DNA of 64,000 nt from Rhodocollybia butyracea (taxonomy: Eukaryota; Basidiomycota; Agaricomycetes; Agaricales; Omphalotaceae): NCBI GenBank assembly GCA_015501585.1, contig JADNRY010000084.1, forward strand, positions 62,001-126,000, written 5' to 3'. This document shows positions 24,023 through 37,692 of this stretch, piece by piece (the first letter of the stretch is position 1; each line of letters opens with the position of its first letter). Made by a program: the position numbers and the translations under genes. The notes under the pieces were generated by a model. That model did no database searches. It was not told the origin of the DNA and worked only from the letters and a program-made list of their open reading frames with translations.

Positions 24023-26557
24023 ATGGAGCCTTCCGAATCGACACGTCCTCAACCTCCGGCATGGACAGTTGTTGACTTTATCCATCGAGGATATTGGTGG
24101 AGGAACCGAGGTCAGTGCCTGATTCCACGGTCTGCATCTTGATTTGCTGCTTATCTGTGTTCCCTCGTTTAGGCATATTGTTGCTTAATATCTGTCTTAT
24201 CCTACCTCTCCTCACCTCTGCTGCCAACGGCCTAGATTCATCCCTTGTAAATGGTGAATTTGTATTGCATATCAGCGAAACCGGCAAGTTCATTTTTGTT
24301 CACTATAGCACTACAAATACTCGACGCCTGGCAAAACTTTTATGGTTGGCCAACTGGAAAAATACTGGGTACGGTGTTCCACAGGAACTTATTATTCGAC
24401 CGATTCTAATGTTTTTCAAAGGCCTCGTCAACTGCGCGCAGAATATTGGGGTTATAGCGGTACGTAGCTTTCAAATGGCAATACATGTGCTTGAACGCGT
24501 CTACGAGAACAGGGCCTTCCAATTACACCTTTCGCGTCGGATAATTTAGGGAGGCGTTTAACTTTGATTATAGGATCTGGGATTATGCTAGGCGGTGTTG
24601 CCTTGCAATTTCTAGCGACAAGTGTCGGGGTGTTCATCGCCGCCAGAATTATCAGTAATTTTAGCTAGTCATAGTTTATGATTTCGCGCTCACCGTGTAC
24701 CTCTAGTCGGATTTGGACTCTCGTTCTGTCTCAATGCAGCACCTCTGTTGCTCATTGAACTTTGTTATCCAACACAGGTACTTGTTTGTGACTATCATAT
24801 AAGTCTTAATAATGGTGATTCCATTTACAGAGAGGTAAAATAACGTCCCTATATAATTCGACCTGGTATCTTGGCAGTATTATCGCCGCTTGGGTACCTC
24901 AGCTTTACTCTATATTCACATCTTTATTGACCTTTTAGTCGCGTTCAGATCTGTTTTGGAACGTACTTTGATCAAGCACATGAGAGCACGGCGACGTGGC
25001 GTATACCAACACTGGCCCAAGCAGTGGCTCCCCTTCTTCAAGTCTGTCTAGTATGGTGAGTAAGAGGCGTTTGAAAGGAATCCGCGTTGTTATTGATGTA
25101 GATTAATTAGGTTTATACCAGAGAGTCCGAGATATCTAGTCTCGAAAGGTTATGTAGGTGCTTCTTCCATTGTTCTCAATTTCTTACCATAACTGACATT
25201 AATTTTCAGGAGGGCAGGGCCGCACGTGTCCTCAGAAAGTACCATGCTAATGGTAGCATCGAGAACGACCCCCTTGTAAACTTTGAATTAGCGCAAATCA
25301 AGCACGCTATTCGGACAGAGCTGGACATCAGTAAAAGTACATCGTTCTTGTCACTGTTTGCCACACCAGGGAACCGAAAACGTATGAAGATAATTATTGG
25401 CATAGCCGTCTTTTCTCAGTGGAGGTCAGTCGTCTTCCCGAGTTTTGAAAGTACTTGCACTCAAACTTACCTAGTGGGAATGGACTCGTCTCTTACTACA
25501 TCAATCTTGTGCTGAATGGTGTGGGTATTACGAGTACAAAAAGCAAAGCTGCTATAAATGGTGGTCTTCAGGTGAAGGGCACGATGCTGCCACTTGATAC
25601 CTCACTAACCAGCTTAAAAATTAGATATTCAATCTGTTTGTTTCCATCTCATCTTCCATGTTAGTCGACCGGGTGGGTCGGCGACCACTGTTCATTCTAT
25701 CGAATTCGGGGATGTTGATAGGTCAGTCCACCGATGAATGTTATGAATCTGCATGGTAACAGTATACCTAGCGTTCGGTCTCTGGACCATCAGTGAAGCT
25801 CTCTTCAATACTCTCCACAAGACCGCTGCAGCTCAAGGTGTGTTTGTAGTATGTGCCGACTGCGAAAGATAGCTGAACCAAGATTAACAGCCACCATACC
25901 TCTCATGTTTATTTATTTTCTGTTTTATGATATCGCGTATACCCCCATGTTAGTTAGTTTTCTAGACTCAAGCTGTTGTTCGTTTGGCTGATTCTTTTTA
26001 ACCAAGGGTGGTAGCATATACACTGGAAATCCTACCCTACAACATTCGAGCCAAGGGTTTCGCAGTGATGGCAAGTCATCTTATGGCCAATTCCAACCCA
26101 GGATTAATGTTCTTCATAGAATTTTACCGTTTACCTCACACTCATTTTCAATCAGTTTGCTAACCCGGTTGCTATCGAAGCTCTCGGATGGCGGTATTAC
26201 CTAGTTTACTGCGGTTTCTTGATAGTTGAGCTCGTCTTTGTGGTTTCGTGCATTGTCGAAACCAAAGGTAGCGTATAATACAAACTGCGCCTCCCAGGTA
26301 GTTGCTAACATCATTGAACAGGCCGAACACTGGAAGAAACAGCGGTGTTATTCGACGGTGAAGCGGTTCAAAACGACCTAGCTGCAACCGGAGGGGAAGC
26401 AGCCACAGTGAACATGACAGGAAGAGGAAATTTGATGACAGAAAGATCCATTCAAGTTATGGTAGCTCAAGAAGTTCATACCTCTATTAGCACCAGCCAT
26501 CATTCGAGTAATAGTAGCATGAGTAGTGTGGCGGATGCGGGGAAGCTGGAGAAGTAG
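24023..26557 (+). CDS. MFS sugar transporter (lactose permease/hexose transporter type)
   Basis: A 12-TM proton-coupled sugar transporter of the plasma membrane. The start is MEPSESTRPQ, then ILLLNICLILPLLTSAANGLDSSL. Family motifs follow: DNLGRRLTL in loop 2-3, WFIPESPRYLVSKGY before the central loop, YPTQRGKITSLYNSTWYLG in the first half, and the C-terminal VETKGRTLEE. The tail is hydrophilic and Ser-rich, ending GKLEK. Many small introns join in frame. The nearest relatives by motif are the LAC12/lactose-permease-like group, but substrate cannot be read from sequence. Confidence 0.88.
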
Positions 26558-26860
26558 GTTCAAGAAGGGCAGATGTGGACAGTAATAATATAACGTGTAT
26601 TGTTTTTGATGTTCTGTTAATTTTATTACCATAATGACAATTCTATCTCGGGGTACTCTGGAGAGCAGTTCAACAATTCCATTTACACAGACTTTACGCG
26701 GTTCGATAGATGGGTGCAAACCAGGCGGCATGTTATCGTAATGCGCAAGACTGGTTCTTCTAATCTATGTGTCTCCTACTCGTCCTCGTATCCAGAGATA
26801 GGTCTTCTGGGTCTATTCGGCACTAGAGAGGAACGTAAGTTCATCATACGGAGGCGGCAA

Positions 26861-27114
26861 TTAAGGATACTCGCATGGATATGACGAAGGAATTTCTGGC
26901 GGAGGAACATAGCCAAAGTGTTCACGTATGGGGGGAATCACCACAACCATGACGGGCCCGATAGTACCCAAAATTACAGAGTAGAATATCGCTGGTTTCT
27001 CATGGGCTGTTCGGTACTGTTGAAGTCGTAATTCAGCAACAAAGAGGACTTGAATTATTCTACACCAACCATGAAGTTGTAAGACCTCTGAAAAGGTCTG
27101 AATAAAGACGCCAT
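26861..27114 (-). CDS. Small NADH:ubiquinone oxidoreductase subunit (fungal 9.5-kDa type)
   Basis: Two exons on the minus strand. MASLFRPFQRSYNFM(VG) is joined across an intron at about 27018-27069 to YRTAHEKPAIFYSVILG and GPVMVVVIPPIREHFGY, ending in PSSYPCEYP. This has one transmembrane segment and the PPIRE-FGY block seen in the small accessory 9.5-kDa subunit of fungal mitochondrial complex I. The exact donor is uncertain (two in-frame GT choices differ by two codons). The gene is divergent from the SART1 homologue, with only about 190 bp between starts. Confidence 0.7.
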
Positions 27115-27303
27115 CTCGTTGGGCGAGGAGGAAGAAGGAGGGAAGAAGCGCTGGTTGATTGCTTAGGTCAGCCACGCTTAACTGTTCTTGAAGTGTAACC
27201 TTTCGTTGTCTGACCAAGTCTTCACTATTACCGAGTCGATATCATCGCATATATCATCGCAAAAGACGACTATCCAGAGTATCCTTGACTTTATACTCTC
27301 ATT

Positions 27304-30147
27304 ATGTCTATGGAAGAAAGCATCAGCTTGGAAGAAACCAACAAGATTAGGATATCTCTCGGGCTCAAGCCTTTGACGGATGACTCGAAGCCTGCGGACG
27401 ACAAGGAGAAACAGGCAGAAGATAATTATGCAAAGCAAAGGGAGCGCGAGGCCAAGGAACGAGAATCAAAGTAAGTGTTCAGCGCCATAATTACTCTTCC
27501 TTTATTGACTATAGGATGCAGGAAAATAGCTGACCGTATAGCCAAGTTAGTACTTTTCCGGTGGAGACGAACTTCATTGCTTATGTGCTTCGTGTCTTAG
27601 GGTACGGAATCGGCGAGAGCTTAATTCATCACTCAAAGGCACCACCCTTGGCGATGCAGATGCAGAGGTAGAGGACACCTTGAAATGGATCAAGAAAAAC
27701 AAGAAGAAAGAGAAGGAGCTAGCTAAGAAACGGCTGGAGGAGATTGATAGCATGGACAAGGCCGTCCAAGAAGACTACACCGAACGTGCGCACCATTGTT
27801 TTCGTCACTTTCGCTAAATAAACTCGTCTTTAGGTGATCTTGTTGGGTTGAAGGTTAGCCATGACTTCGACGAGATGGACGAAGGCGATGCTCGCATACT
27901 TACCTTGAAAGACAGTCGCATTCTTGACAATGAAGGTCCGTTAACCATGTCTTCTCAATCTAAGCACCTTCTGACGTAGAGTGCAGAGGATGAACTGCAG
28001 AATATCGAGATGGCCGAAGAAGAACGACGGCAAAAGAATCAGGAACTTAAAATAAAGAAACGCGACTATACCGGCTACGATGATGAAGAATTTGCCGAGG
28101 GAAATGTTGGGATGAAGCGCGCCGTCCTTGCCAAGTACGATGAAGAGATAGAAGGTGCTGCTGAAACGGTGTGTCCAGATATCTTTTTTTGCTAGGTCTT
28201 TATTGATTATTTACCAGGGCTTTCGTTTAGGCAGCTCAGTTCTCTCCAAGAAGGCTGTTGAAAAGCAACAGAAAATCGACGCAGCTGCGACAGTAAATAA
28301 ATCATTACTTTCAATCGACTACTCCAGTCAGTCTGCTTTTCGAATTCCAATGACCAACATGCTCATAAATATGTTATTTTTCAGAAAACCTAGAAACAAC
28401 GGATTACTTAAAGGAAGGAGACATCGGATTCAAGAAACCCAAGGTGCGCGTTACGTATGGCTTACAGTCCTTTTTCATCTTCTCATGTTTTGGTCCCCGT
28501 CTAGACGAAGAAGAAGCGTCCTAATCGGCGGGCTCCTGCTGAAGCTGAGCTGGCTGCGGACGAGATGGACGTTGATGAAAAACCCATTCCCCGGATTGTC
28601 GATCTCAACACCAATTTTGTTGATGACGATGAGCTTCAAGCAGCCTTGGCAAGATCTCGCAGAGAGAAATTGCGCAAACCGAAAAAAATGACACCCGAAG
28701 AACTCGCCAGAAGAGGTACGTGTCGAATCATCGTTATATTTGCAAATTCTGACAGGTTTTGTTTTCGCAGTCGTAGAGGAGCGTGAGGCTGAAGAACGTG
28801 AGGCCTCCACTGCAATCAAGATCGAAAATGGCGAAGATATCAAGATGGAAGTTAATGACGATGAGTCTGGCGGGCTCGTTTTTGACGATACATCCGAGTT
28901 CGTTCGTGCTGTCGGGAACAACCCAATTGCTGTCAAAAAAGAGATTCAAGAAAAGTCTGTAGTCCCTACACCGGAGCCCTCCCGCCCCCGTTCACCGTCC
29001 CGAGATGTTTCCATGGCCCCAGGAGATGAAGCGTTGAATGAGATAGAAGCGGGCGAGGCGGGTGAAGTGGTTAAGGACGAAGACGAAGACGACGATATGG
29101 AAATCCTCAATCGTATCGAGGAAGCCATAAAGGCCGAAGAGGATGAACAGCAGGTCGATTCCGCTGATACAGCCGTCGGCACATCCTCTGAACAGACATT
29201 TAAATCCGGCATGGCCTCGACGCTAAATATCCTCAGACAGCAGGGTATTCTTTCTGCTCCTTCTGCAGACTTGAAGGACCGCGAGCATACTCAACTGCAG
29301 CGAGATCTTTGGCTGGCCGACCAGCGTCGTCGAGTTGCCCAGCGTGAGCTGGAACGTCTCCAGGCTCGGGGTGGGAACAAAGATCAGGCAACGAGGGAGT
29401 ATGAAAACCGAATGCGGGAGCAACAGGAGGCGAGAGATAATCTGGAGTCATTCAAACATTATAAGCCTGATGTCAACATCGTTTACTATGACGAGCATGG
29501 GCGGACTTTGACTCCCAAGGAGGCCTGGAAGGCGCTTTCACATAAGTTCCACGGAAAAGGTTCAGGGAAGATGAAGACGGAGAAGAGGTTGAAGAAAATC
29601 GAGGAAGAGAAGAAGCAGCTGGCAATGGTCAGTGGGGATACACCTCTTAGCATGAATGCTGCTTTCCAGCAACGACAGCAGAAGGCGGGTCAGGCACACT
29701 TTGTCTTATCTGTGGGTAACAGAGGGTATGTGATCGCTATGGTTATTCATAGGTTCCATTCGCTGATTCTTTGCTGTCCGCTCTAGTGCTGTTCCTCAAG
29801 CTGCAGACTTTATCGACACTCAGCCTCTGTCGAAAGGGAAAACTGAAAAGATGAAGAAAAAGAAAGAGTCTAAGAACGCAAAGGCAGCTATGGAGTCCGG
29901 CATGTTGGCATTACCTACGGTATCCTCGACAGGTAGTCCTGGCCCCTCAGGCTTTAATTCTGTCGTAAGCACTGGTTCACCAGGCCCGAGAGCGGGATTT
30001 TCCCGGATATCTTCTTCGGTCGATGTCCCTTCTCAGAACGGGAGTTCTACTCCTGGAGGCGAAAGATCCAAAGTCGCTTTTGGGTTTGGAACGAAACGCA
30101 AAGCTGACGATGAAGCATCTGGGTCTCCGGCTGTCAAACGGCGCTAG
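27304..30147 (+). CDS. SNU66: SART-1/Snu66, U4/U6.U5 tri-snRNP splicing factor
   Basis: The start MSMEESISLEETNKIRISLGLKPL is the family signature, followed by Lys/Glu-rich coiled-coil stretches (REREAKERESK, KWIKKNKKKEKELAKKR). The middle has VGLKVSHDFDEM, KKRDYTGYDDEEF and FVDDDELQAALARSR. The C-terminal half has SGMASTLNILRQQGIL, HYKPDVNIVYYDEHGR and LTPKEAWKALSHKFHGKGSGK, all conserved in SART1. A low-complexity Ser/Pro tail ends AVKRR. The protein acts in the nucleus as part of the tri-snRNP. At least eight introns are short and in frame. Confidence 0.93.
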
Positions 30148-30233
30148 AATTGGTGGACTGGTCGTGCTTTTAGTGTTTTAGTTGTGATGCGTGTAAGATA
30201 TTTTCGTGATACATAATGGCGTAAGTCGAATCC

Positions 30234-31404
30234 TTACAATGCTGCGATACTTCTGATACCCAACTCTCTTGTCAACCCGCAACGATCTTTGTCTAGTCCC
30301 TGTGCGGTTTCAAAAGCTTTGATAAGGGAAGCCTGACCGTCGTCAATCCTGTAAGGTTTTACAAACTGGTTACTAACTGTTGAAAGAGTGGAAGAAGGTA
30401 TCTGCGTACCATTGCACCGCGTGACCCTCTTTTTCCAGCAATATCTTCACGGTTGTCCAACTGAATCTGACGACTTTGGGAAACCCAAATATAGGATCAA
30501 GACCCGTCTTCAACCAAGCTTGAGTTTTAGGGTCTGTGGGGTGATGAACGTGTCTGAACATTGACGAAAGTACCTTGACGCACCTGATGGATAACCCGAG
30601 CCCAGTTCTATTCCAGGTGGCGTATACTCTGATTCTTCAAACGTCCAATCTTCCAGACAGGCATCTCTTGTGACTTTGGCTGCTACACTTGCAGCTCCGA
30701 CGATTTTGTATTTGAAGTCGGCTTTGGATTCGACTGTGAATTCGATACCTGGGAACAGGGAAGAAAGGTAGGCTTTGTATGTGGATGTTGTCCCAAGAGC
30801 GTCAACATAAACCTAGTAAGAGCGGATTAGCACTGTGTTAAGTGTAGCCTTTGGCCATGTACCTCGGATAGTTGGATTCCCTTGTCTAATACATCCTTAA
30901 TGAGCATGACAGTTGCGTCCTGCGACTGTCGATTGAGGTTTACTGCTGGTCGACGCATCATGCCACTTGATATAGCCTGTGGACTGAAAAGTTGGGTTAA
31001 GATGAAGAAACCAGCAGAAAGAGCTAATTCACCTGACTACTCGTACAGACCAACCAATATTATCAGGGTCGGATCGTAGGGTTTCGAGAAGATTAGATCT
31101 TATTGCTGGTGTTAGTGTTTTCGAATCTAGGAGCAAAGTCAAGGAATGAGATGTCAAATGAAGAGTATTGAGTACCTGCGAATCCGAGTTCTTCCAGCTG
31201 GTCGCGATATGCCGCGGGACAATAGGCGACGCCGTATACTAGTGGTCCAAGAACAGGACCACGGCCAGCCTCGTCTACTCCAAGAATATACGGTCCTTCA
31301 GCTGTGGGAACTGGCGAATGATATGTGTAAGAGTCTGTGAGTGGCGTCGAAGGTCCTGGGGCAGAAGGGACTTGGAGGATAGTGTCTTCCTGTGATTCGT
31401 CCAT
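30234..31404 (-). CDS. RNH201: Ribonuclease H2 catalytic subunit A
   Basis: Removes ribonucleotides and RNA from DNA:RNA hybrids. The minus-strand exons give [10 protein letters not shown] and then [22 protein letters not shown] (first metal ligands Asp and Glu). Later come [15 protein letters not shown] (next Asp), [21 protein letters not shown] and [16 protein letters not shown]. It ends [11 protein letters not shown] before the TAA at 30234. This is the usual eukaryotic RNase H2A order. The start lies only 59 bases from the start of the divergent APC8 gene, implying one shared promoter. Confidence 0.92.
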
Positions 31405-31463
31405 GGTGGTTAAACGCGAAGCGACGATTGTTTACGCGTTGTTTGCCGTGGGCGCTTCTCTTC

Positions 31464-33888
31464 ATGGCGTACTCTGATTTAGACATTGTTCAAGAACTTC
31501 GCAGTTCTATAAGGGAATGCTCAAATAGAGGATTGTTGGCGGCGACGAAATGGTGTGTATTCTATCTTTTACTACAATCTGTTTGTATTTCAAGTTTCGG
31601 TATAAAGGTCATCAGAGTTGCTCCTGTCGATACCAGCTTCCAGAAGGCAGTCTCCATTCAATGCAAACCTCCTTTCAGCAAATATCTCTACTTCAACGCC
31701 TGCTCGCTCCCCTCGTCTTCATCGCTCACCATCTTTCGTCGATCAGTTGCCAGTATTGTCTCAGCCTCCAGCTGCTCAAAAACACCCTCATGCACCACCG
31801 CTAGTCCCGTTTAATCATATACGAGAGGAACCTGGAGAGGAAGACTCGATGACCACAGCAAGAATATGCTTTGAAGCAAAAGAGTATTCCCGCGTACCGG
31901 CACTTGTTGCTGGATGCGTGAGCCCTGCAGCACGGTTTATGTCTATGTACAGTCGGTTCCTTGTGAGCACTATCATATAATACAACATCTATACTCTGAA
32001 TAACACCAGGATAGGTATCCGAGCACTGTGCGAATCTGGAATGGCACACGTACGATAGTGAGAGTCTATCATTTCGCCGGATAGACTGTTGTCTAACGCC
32101 GTTGTCGCAGATACGCGACACCAGTCTCCTGAACCGATAAATAAAGACACCGAGATTCTACTCAGCGAAATCACAAACGAGACGGACCCTTTTCTCCTTT
32201 TACTGTTCGTCTGCATGCATTGTTTGTCCTGGTCTATCTGATCGACTTGAAGCAAGGCAATATTTCTTTCTCGTTTATTTCGACGCGAAGAAGCTATGGA
32301 AAGTGTCATACTATCAATCGCTGGGTTTCCTTGGAATTGGTCTGCATGGACACTCCTTATTAGTTGTATCCGTGATGGCGAAGAGGTATCCAGTTCTTCC
32401 TTGCTTCCAGCCTCATTTTTAAGCTAAACATTTTCGAAGCTAACAGCGATTCTTCCATTACTGCCCCTTCCTCCCACCCATCCTCTCGTGCAAATGTTCC
32501 AAATCAAAACATCGAACGAGCTTCACAATCCCACAGAAAACGAAATCGGACTTTGTGATCGTCTACTTGGAGCTGACAGTTTTGCTGGAAGCTTGTGGCT
32601 TATGACGCAACGCGCTACCGCTCTCTATCATCTCCATGATTTTAGTCTTGCTGAAGCTCAGTTTGACCGGATTCTCACCCTGGACCCGTATCGTATCGAT
32701 GATATTGACGTCCTTTCCAACATCTTGTATGTTACGAACAACCGTCTGAAGCTTACCCGACTAGCTAATGAGTTTTTGGCCATCGATAAAGACCGTCCAG
32801 AAGTTTGCTGTTTGGTTGGTACGTGATACGCTTTTGATAATGAGACTGTACATAATCATCGTTTCTAGGAAATCACTACTCCCTTCGCGCTGAACATGTC
32901 AAAGCAATCAAGTACTTCCGACGCGCGACGCAGCTGGACAGGACGTATCTCTCTGCATGGACGCTACTGGGTCATGAATACGTCGAAGTCAAGAATTCAC
33001 ATGCCGCTATTGAAGCGTACCGTCGGGCAGTTAGCAAGTATCGTTTGACTTGGTGAATGCAACTTCCTTTTACTGACCCGCTTTAGATGTCAATAGGAAA
33101 GATTACCGTGCTTGGTACGGTCTCGGCCAAGCTTATGAACTTTTGAACATGCACGAGTATGCATTGCACTACTACCAGTATGCAACAGCTCTCAAGTATG
33201 GGAAGCTTGCTCTACACTCGCGATTTCTCGCTTATGAACTGCACAGACCTTACGACGTCCGGTTATGGCAAGCACAAGGAATGTGCTATGAAGAAATGGG
33301 AAGGTGAGTCGAAGTGACATTGGCATTAACATGAATTGATCGACTACGCAATACACCTTTAGACTGCGAGAAGCAGTGGAATGCCTCAAGCGTGCTCTAA
33401 TTCCAGCTGATCCACACGAAATCAACTTGATGCTGATGCTTGCGCGAATTCATCGAGATCTCGACGAACAAGCTGAAGCTGTAGCCTATCATCGACGGGT
33501 GGTCGAAGTTTGTCAAGCCGACTGTGAGTATACTTTTTCTTCTTGTTCCGATCCGCCCACTAAAGAAACTGATCCGCTAGTACGTCCTGTGCAAGATTAT
33601 GCTAAATCTAGCTTAGAAGTCGCTGCATACCAGTTGGATATACCGGATGGGGACCTCTTGCTAGCGCAGGATTATTTGGAACGGGTGGCTGCCAGTAACG
33701 CGGAAGATGTAACCCGGGCTGTAGAAATGCTCAAAGCAGTGAACACTGCTATGCAGGCGAAACTCGGATTAGGAAATGACGAAGAGCCGGGGAATAGTGG
33801 TGCTGATGAAACCGAAGGTACTCCTTGGGATCCCGCCGAGGTTGTGGTCGAGGGTTATTCTGGTGTTCCCAAATCCTCACAGTCGTAG
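31464..33888 (+). CDS. CDC23: Anaphase-promoting complex subunit 8 (Cdc23), TPR protein
   Basis: A scaffold subunit of the APC/C ubiquitin ligase. [19 protein letters not shown] begins the N-terminal APC8 domain, followed by a Ser/Pro linker ([15 protein letters not shown]). TPR repeats then run to the C-terminus: [77 protein letters not shown] and [30 protein letters not shown]. The tail is acidic and ends PKSSQS. Short introns are spread through the gene. The start ATG at 31464 fits the family N-terminus. Confidence 0.92.
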
Positions 33889-34015
33889 TCGTACTTAGCT
33901 TAGTTAGTTGATTTTATCCGCGGACCGTGATGAAGTCATTCTCAACAATAATAAGCGCCGTTACGTGAAGTTGCACAAAGTACTTCTTGTTCCTCTACGT
34001 TCACGAATACTTTCA

Positions 34016-37000
34016 ATGTCATCTTATCAGCACCATCGTCGTCCCCATGTTCTTATTCCCCCGCCTCCGCCTCCCCAGAGTGTACTTCCTCCCGGCGCAC
34101 AACCACCAATGAATCCCAGTCCTTCAAGTCGATATACGCCTTGGGCATTCGAAGTGACTCCTCCACCATATGCAAGCGAACATCTTTCCCCACTTAATAA
34201 CCCATGGCCTGGAGAAGATTCGCCCGAAACACTTCGCCACCGAACATTATCTCTTGTAAATCTACCTTCAGAAAATCCAAGGCCATCAAGTCGTGCAGCC
34301 AGTTATCAACAGGCGCCAAGCCCCCCCATAGCTTTTCCAGAGCCGCAGATATACAGATCTTCATCCCAGCGGGTCGCAAGTCACAAATCAACCCACAGTG
34401 AAAGTGTAAATGATATCCGTATTCATCGGAATCCATCTTTCCAGTCGATAACGGGTTCACTGTACTACGACGATGACGATACATATGGTTCAGCTTCTAA
34501 TGAGGTAGGAAACGCTTGATTTCCTCGTCGAAATGAAACTTATAAATCCATGAAGTCTTACTCGGAAGAAGGGTTATCCAAAGATCTTTCAAACGTCTCG
34601 TGTGTATATTTAAAAAAATTTCTCGCTTTTCGACACTTATATCTTCTTAGGTTAACATCTGAGGAAGGGTTAACTCGATTCCAATCAGGAGAATTACCCG
34701 ACAAGGATCAGGAATGGCATCGACTTGTACCAGAAGAGGCAATTGAAGCTCTTGGGAACACTGAAGTTCAGAGACAATCTGTGATCTTTGAAGTTTTCAA
34801 AGCTGAAAGGGAATACGTATCTGACTTGGAAGCGGTTCAAGATGTGCGTTATTCGACCTTTCTTTCATTTCCACGGATTTACATTTGGTGATATATAGGT
34901 ATATATCACTCCTCTCATAAACTCACAACCTCCTATCATACATCCAAACAGACTGCAAGGCTTTATCGCAGAAGTTTTCGGCAATTTCTCCCAAATCCTC
35001 GCTCACCATCAACGAATGCTTGGTGCTTTGTTTTCACGGCAACGGGAACAACATCCTCTGATACAGAGTATCGCCGATATCGTGCTAGATAGTGCGTTCA
35101 TGTCTCTTTACCATTATAATAACCTCACGAATACCATCTAGCCACCTTGAAAAGCGATTTTCGATTAGCATACGAGACATACATTAAACATTACCCTTTA
35201 TCAGAGTCTCACCACCGCATGGAGCTGACAAAAAATGCAGCTTATCAGTCGTTCATACAATCCGCTTCCTCTGACCCCCGTATACGGAAACGAGACTTGA
35301 TCACATTTCTCTCTCGACCAGTAACGCGACTTCCGCGTCTTAATCTGTTACTGGAGCAAATATTGAAACTAACGGACAAAGAATACGAACATCCGGATCT
35401 TGAGACTCTTCCAATTATCTTGGGGATATTGAGTGACTGTATCAAGAGCACGCAGCCGGGTATCGAGGCAGCAGAGAGTAAAGTCAAGTTTTGGGCCTTG
35501 TGCGAAAGCTTGATGTATCGTAAGGGGGAGATTATTGTGAGTGTGGGGACGAATGGGTAATGTGCGGGCTAATCGTTCTGCAGGATATGGATCTATATGA
35601 TAAAGGAAGGACATTGGTTTATTCTGGACCGCTTGCGCGACGAAATCGCTCCGATAATTCTATGACTGGAAGTTTTAGTTCTGGTTGGACAGACCTTTCT
35701 GCTGCTTTATTGGACAATTTCTGTACGTGGGCCCCTTTTGGCACTGGTATCATCTGATGTCAGCTTTCAGTCTTACTAACGCGTGAGGAAACACGAGCGA
35801 ATGGAGTGGTTAAACGTCAGCTCATGTCTCGAGTATGTATCTTTCTTGGTTTTGCCAACTCGCCACTCTTATACTTTACATTAGCCTTTGCATTTGTCAT
35901 TCCTCCGCCTGGGTTCCTTCTCGTTACCCTCAGAAACACGCAAAGAGCACCCCAAAGACGGCAGCGTTCTGAGCGGCCTATTATACCAATCTACACCATT
36001 ATATCCCTTCACAATATACCACGCTGCGAGCAAATTAAGTCGCAGATATACCCTCTATGTTTCCAGTGAGGCGACGAGAAAAAAATGGTACAATTTCTTT
36101 TTGGATGCGATGACTGTGCATAAGGTTAGCCAAGAGGGAAATATGGTGAGTTAGTAAACTGTGAAATGTTATTTAATTGATGTTTTGATATTCTTGATGT
36201 TCTAGTTCTTCGCGCCTGATATCCTCAGCCAACAATTTTTTAGGGTGGGTAGCTTGAAGAGTCCTGGCAAAATTAACGCTGCCGTCCCCTTTCGTGAGTG
36301 TAGGTTTTCTTTGTTTGGTTTCAATCATCAAACCCAATCCAGTTTGTGAAAGAAATCAATTCATTGCAGTTGCGTGCAATACTGGGGTGTACGTCGCATT
36401 ACGGGGCCATGAGGGTGAGTATTACCTCAGAAGTTACAATCAGTCTATTATATGCCATTTCTAGATTTCCGCAAAGTTCTGAACGTGCAGCCGCTGTCGA
36501 TGGCGGCTGTCCAGACGTGGGGAAACAAAACATTCAACAAATTCATTGTACATGTCAATGGATCCTTGCTGTCGTATCCTCTCGATTTAATGGCTCGTGT
36601 GGCTTTGGGGCATGCGGAACCAAAGGCACTCGATACATCCATGGAAAGGATTGTGTCGAGTGATGTTCTTTTCTTCAAGCATTTACATGTTGGGTCGCGC
36701 GTTTTGTGTAAGTTTCTTTTTTCTCGTTCATTTAATATCTAACATAACTTGGCTTGTTCAGTGGTATACGCAGTGAAAAAGCTGTTACAAACCACTTTGA
36801 GTCTGCATGTATTAGAAGTCGTGGACAATAGTGAAGCGGCGATGACTCCCAAACGACAGCGGGGTTCGACCAAATCGTCGTCTTTTAGACCGTTTGGTGA
36901 TGTGAGCTCTGCATGTATATAAGGAGTTCAGGCTGTTGAACCTTAATTTTCGAATAGGTTGGGTACGCCCCGAAAGACGCGTTCGATGTCACTCCGCTGG

Positions 37001-37692
37001 TCAAGACTATTGGAATCTGTGCTCGGGGTGGAATTTTGATTGTTGATCCTACAAAGTATGTAGATGCTTTGACGCGAATGTCTGTCAAGACTTATATAAA
37101 CATTTCAGCATCGCAAAATCTACAGTTACTATAGTGCCTGACTTTACAAACGCTAGCACCAACCAACCGATGGCGAATCTCAAATCTCGAGTAGACGGGG
37201 CGAAACCTTTGGGACTCATTCGAAGTGATGCCTCAGAACTATTGGTGATATATGATAGTCAGCGTGGTTCCTCATAACTCAAGTTAAGTGCACTGACCCT
37301 TTCTAGCCGTAGGATGTTACATCACAAAACACGGAGCCCCAAGTCGTTCATCTGGTTACATCAAATGGGAATCATCCAAGATTGATTCCTTTGCTCGACG
37401 CGGAGGCCACGTCCTCCTATTCTCCTCTCAATTCATTGAAATCCGAGATATATTGACTGGGAGAATTGTTCAAGTGATTGAAGGGGAGGAGGTTAGGCTG
37501 TTACATTCTGGTCCAACGCCGGATAGTCGAGAGGCTATATTGGTTGCAATGCGGGGAGAGAAGGGACATGATACCAAGAACGGGCTTGTTGAGAAGATTG
37601 TAGAGTTTCAGGAAACATCGGAAATTTCGAGCAATATGCGTACCCCAACTACGGCTATGCCTGCATCGATGTGGGAGGAGTGGGATATGTAA
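34016..37692 (+). CDS. Rho guanine nucleotide exchange factor, DH-PH-CNH (Rom2-like)
   Basis: Activates Rho1 in cell-wall integrity signalling. A Pro/Ser-rich N-terminal region (PPPPPPQSVLPPG) precedes QRQSVIFEVFKAEREYVSDLEAVQD, the first helix of the DH domain. Later helices have SRPVTRLPRLNLLLEQILKLT. A PH domain (KGRTLVYSGPLARR...YTLYVSSEATRKKWYNFF) follows. The C-terminal citron-homology (CNH) domain runs from about VGSLKSPGK to EIRDILTGRIVQVIEGEEVRLLH. It ends MWEEWDM. This order is that of yeast Rom1/Rom2. Many short introns join in frame. Confidence 0.92.
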
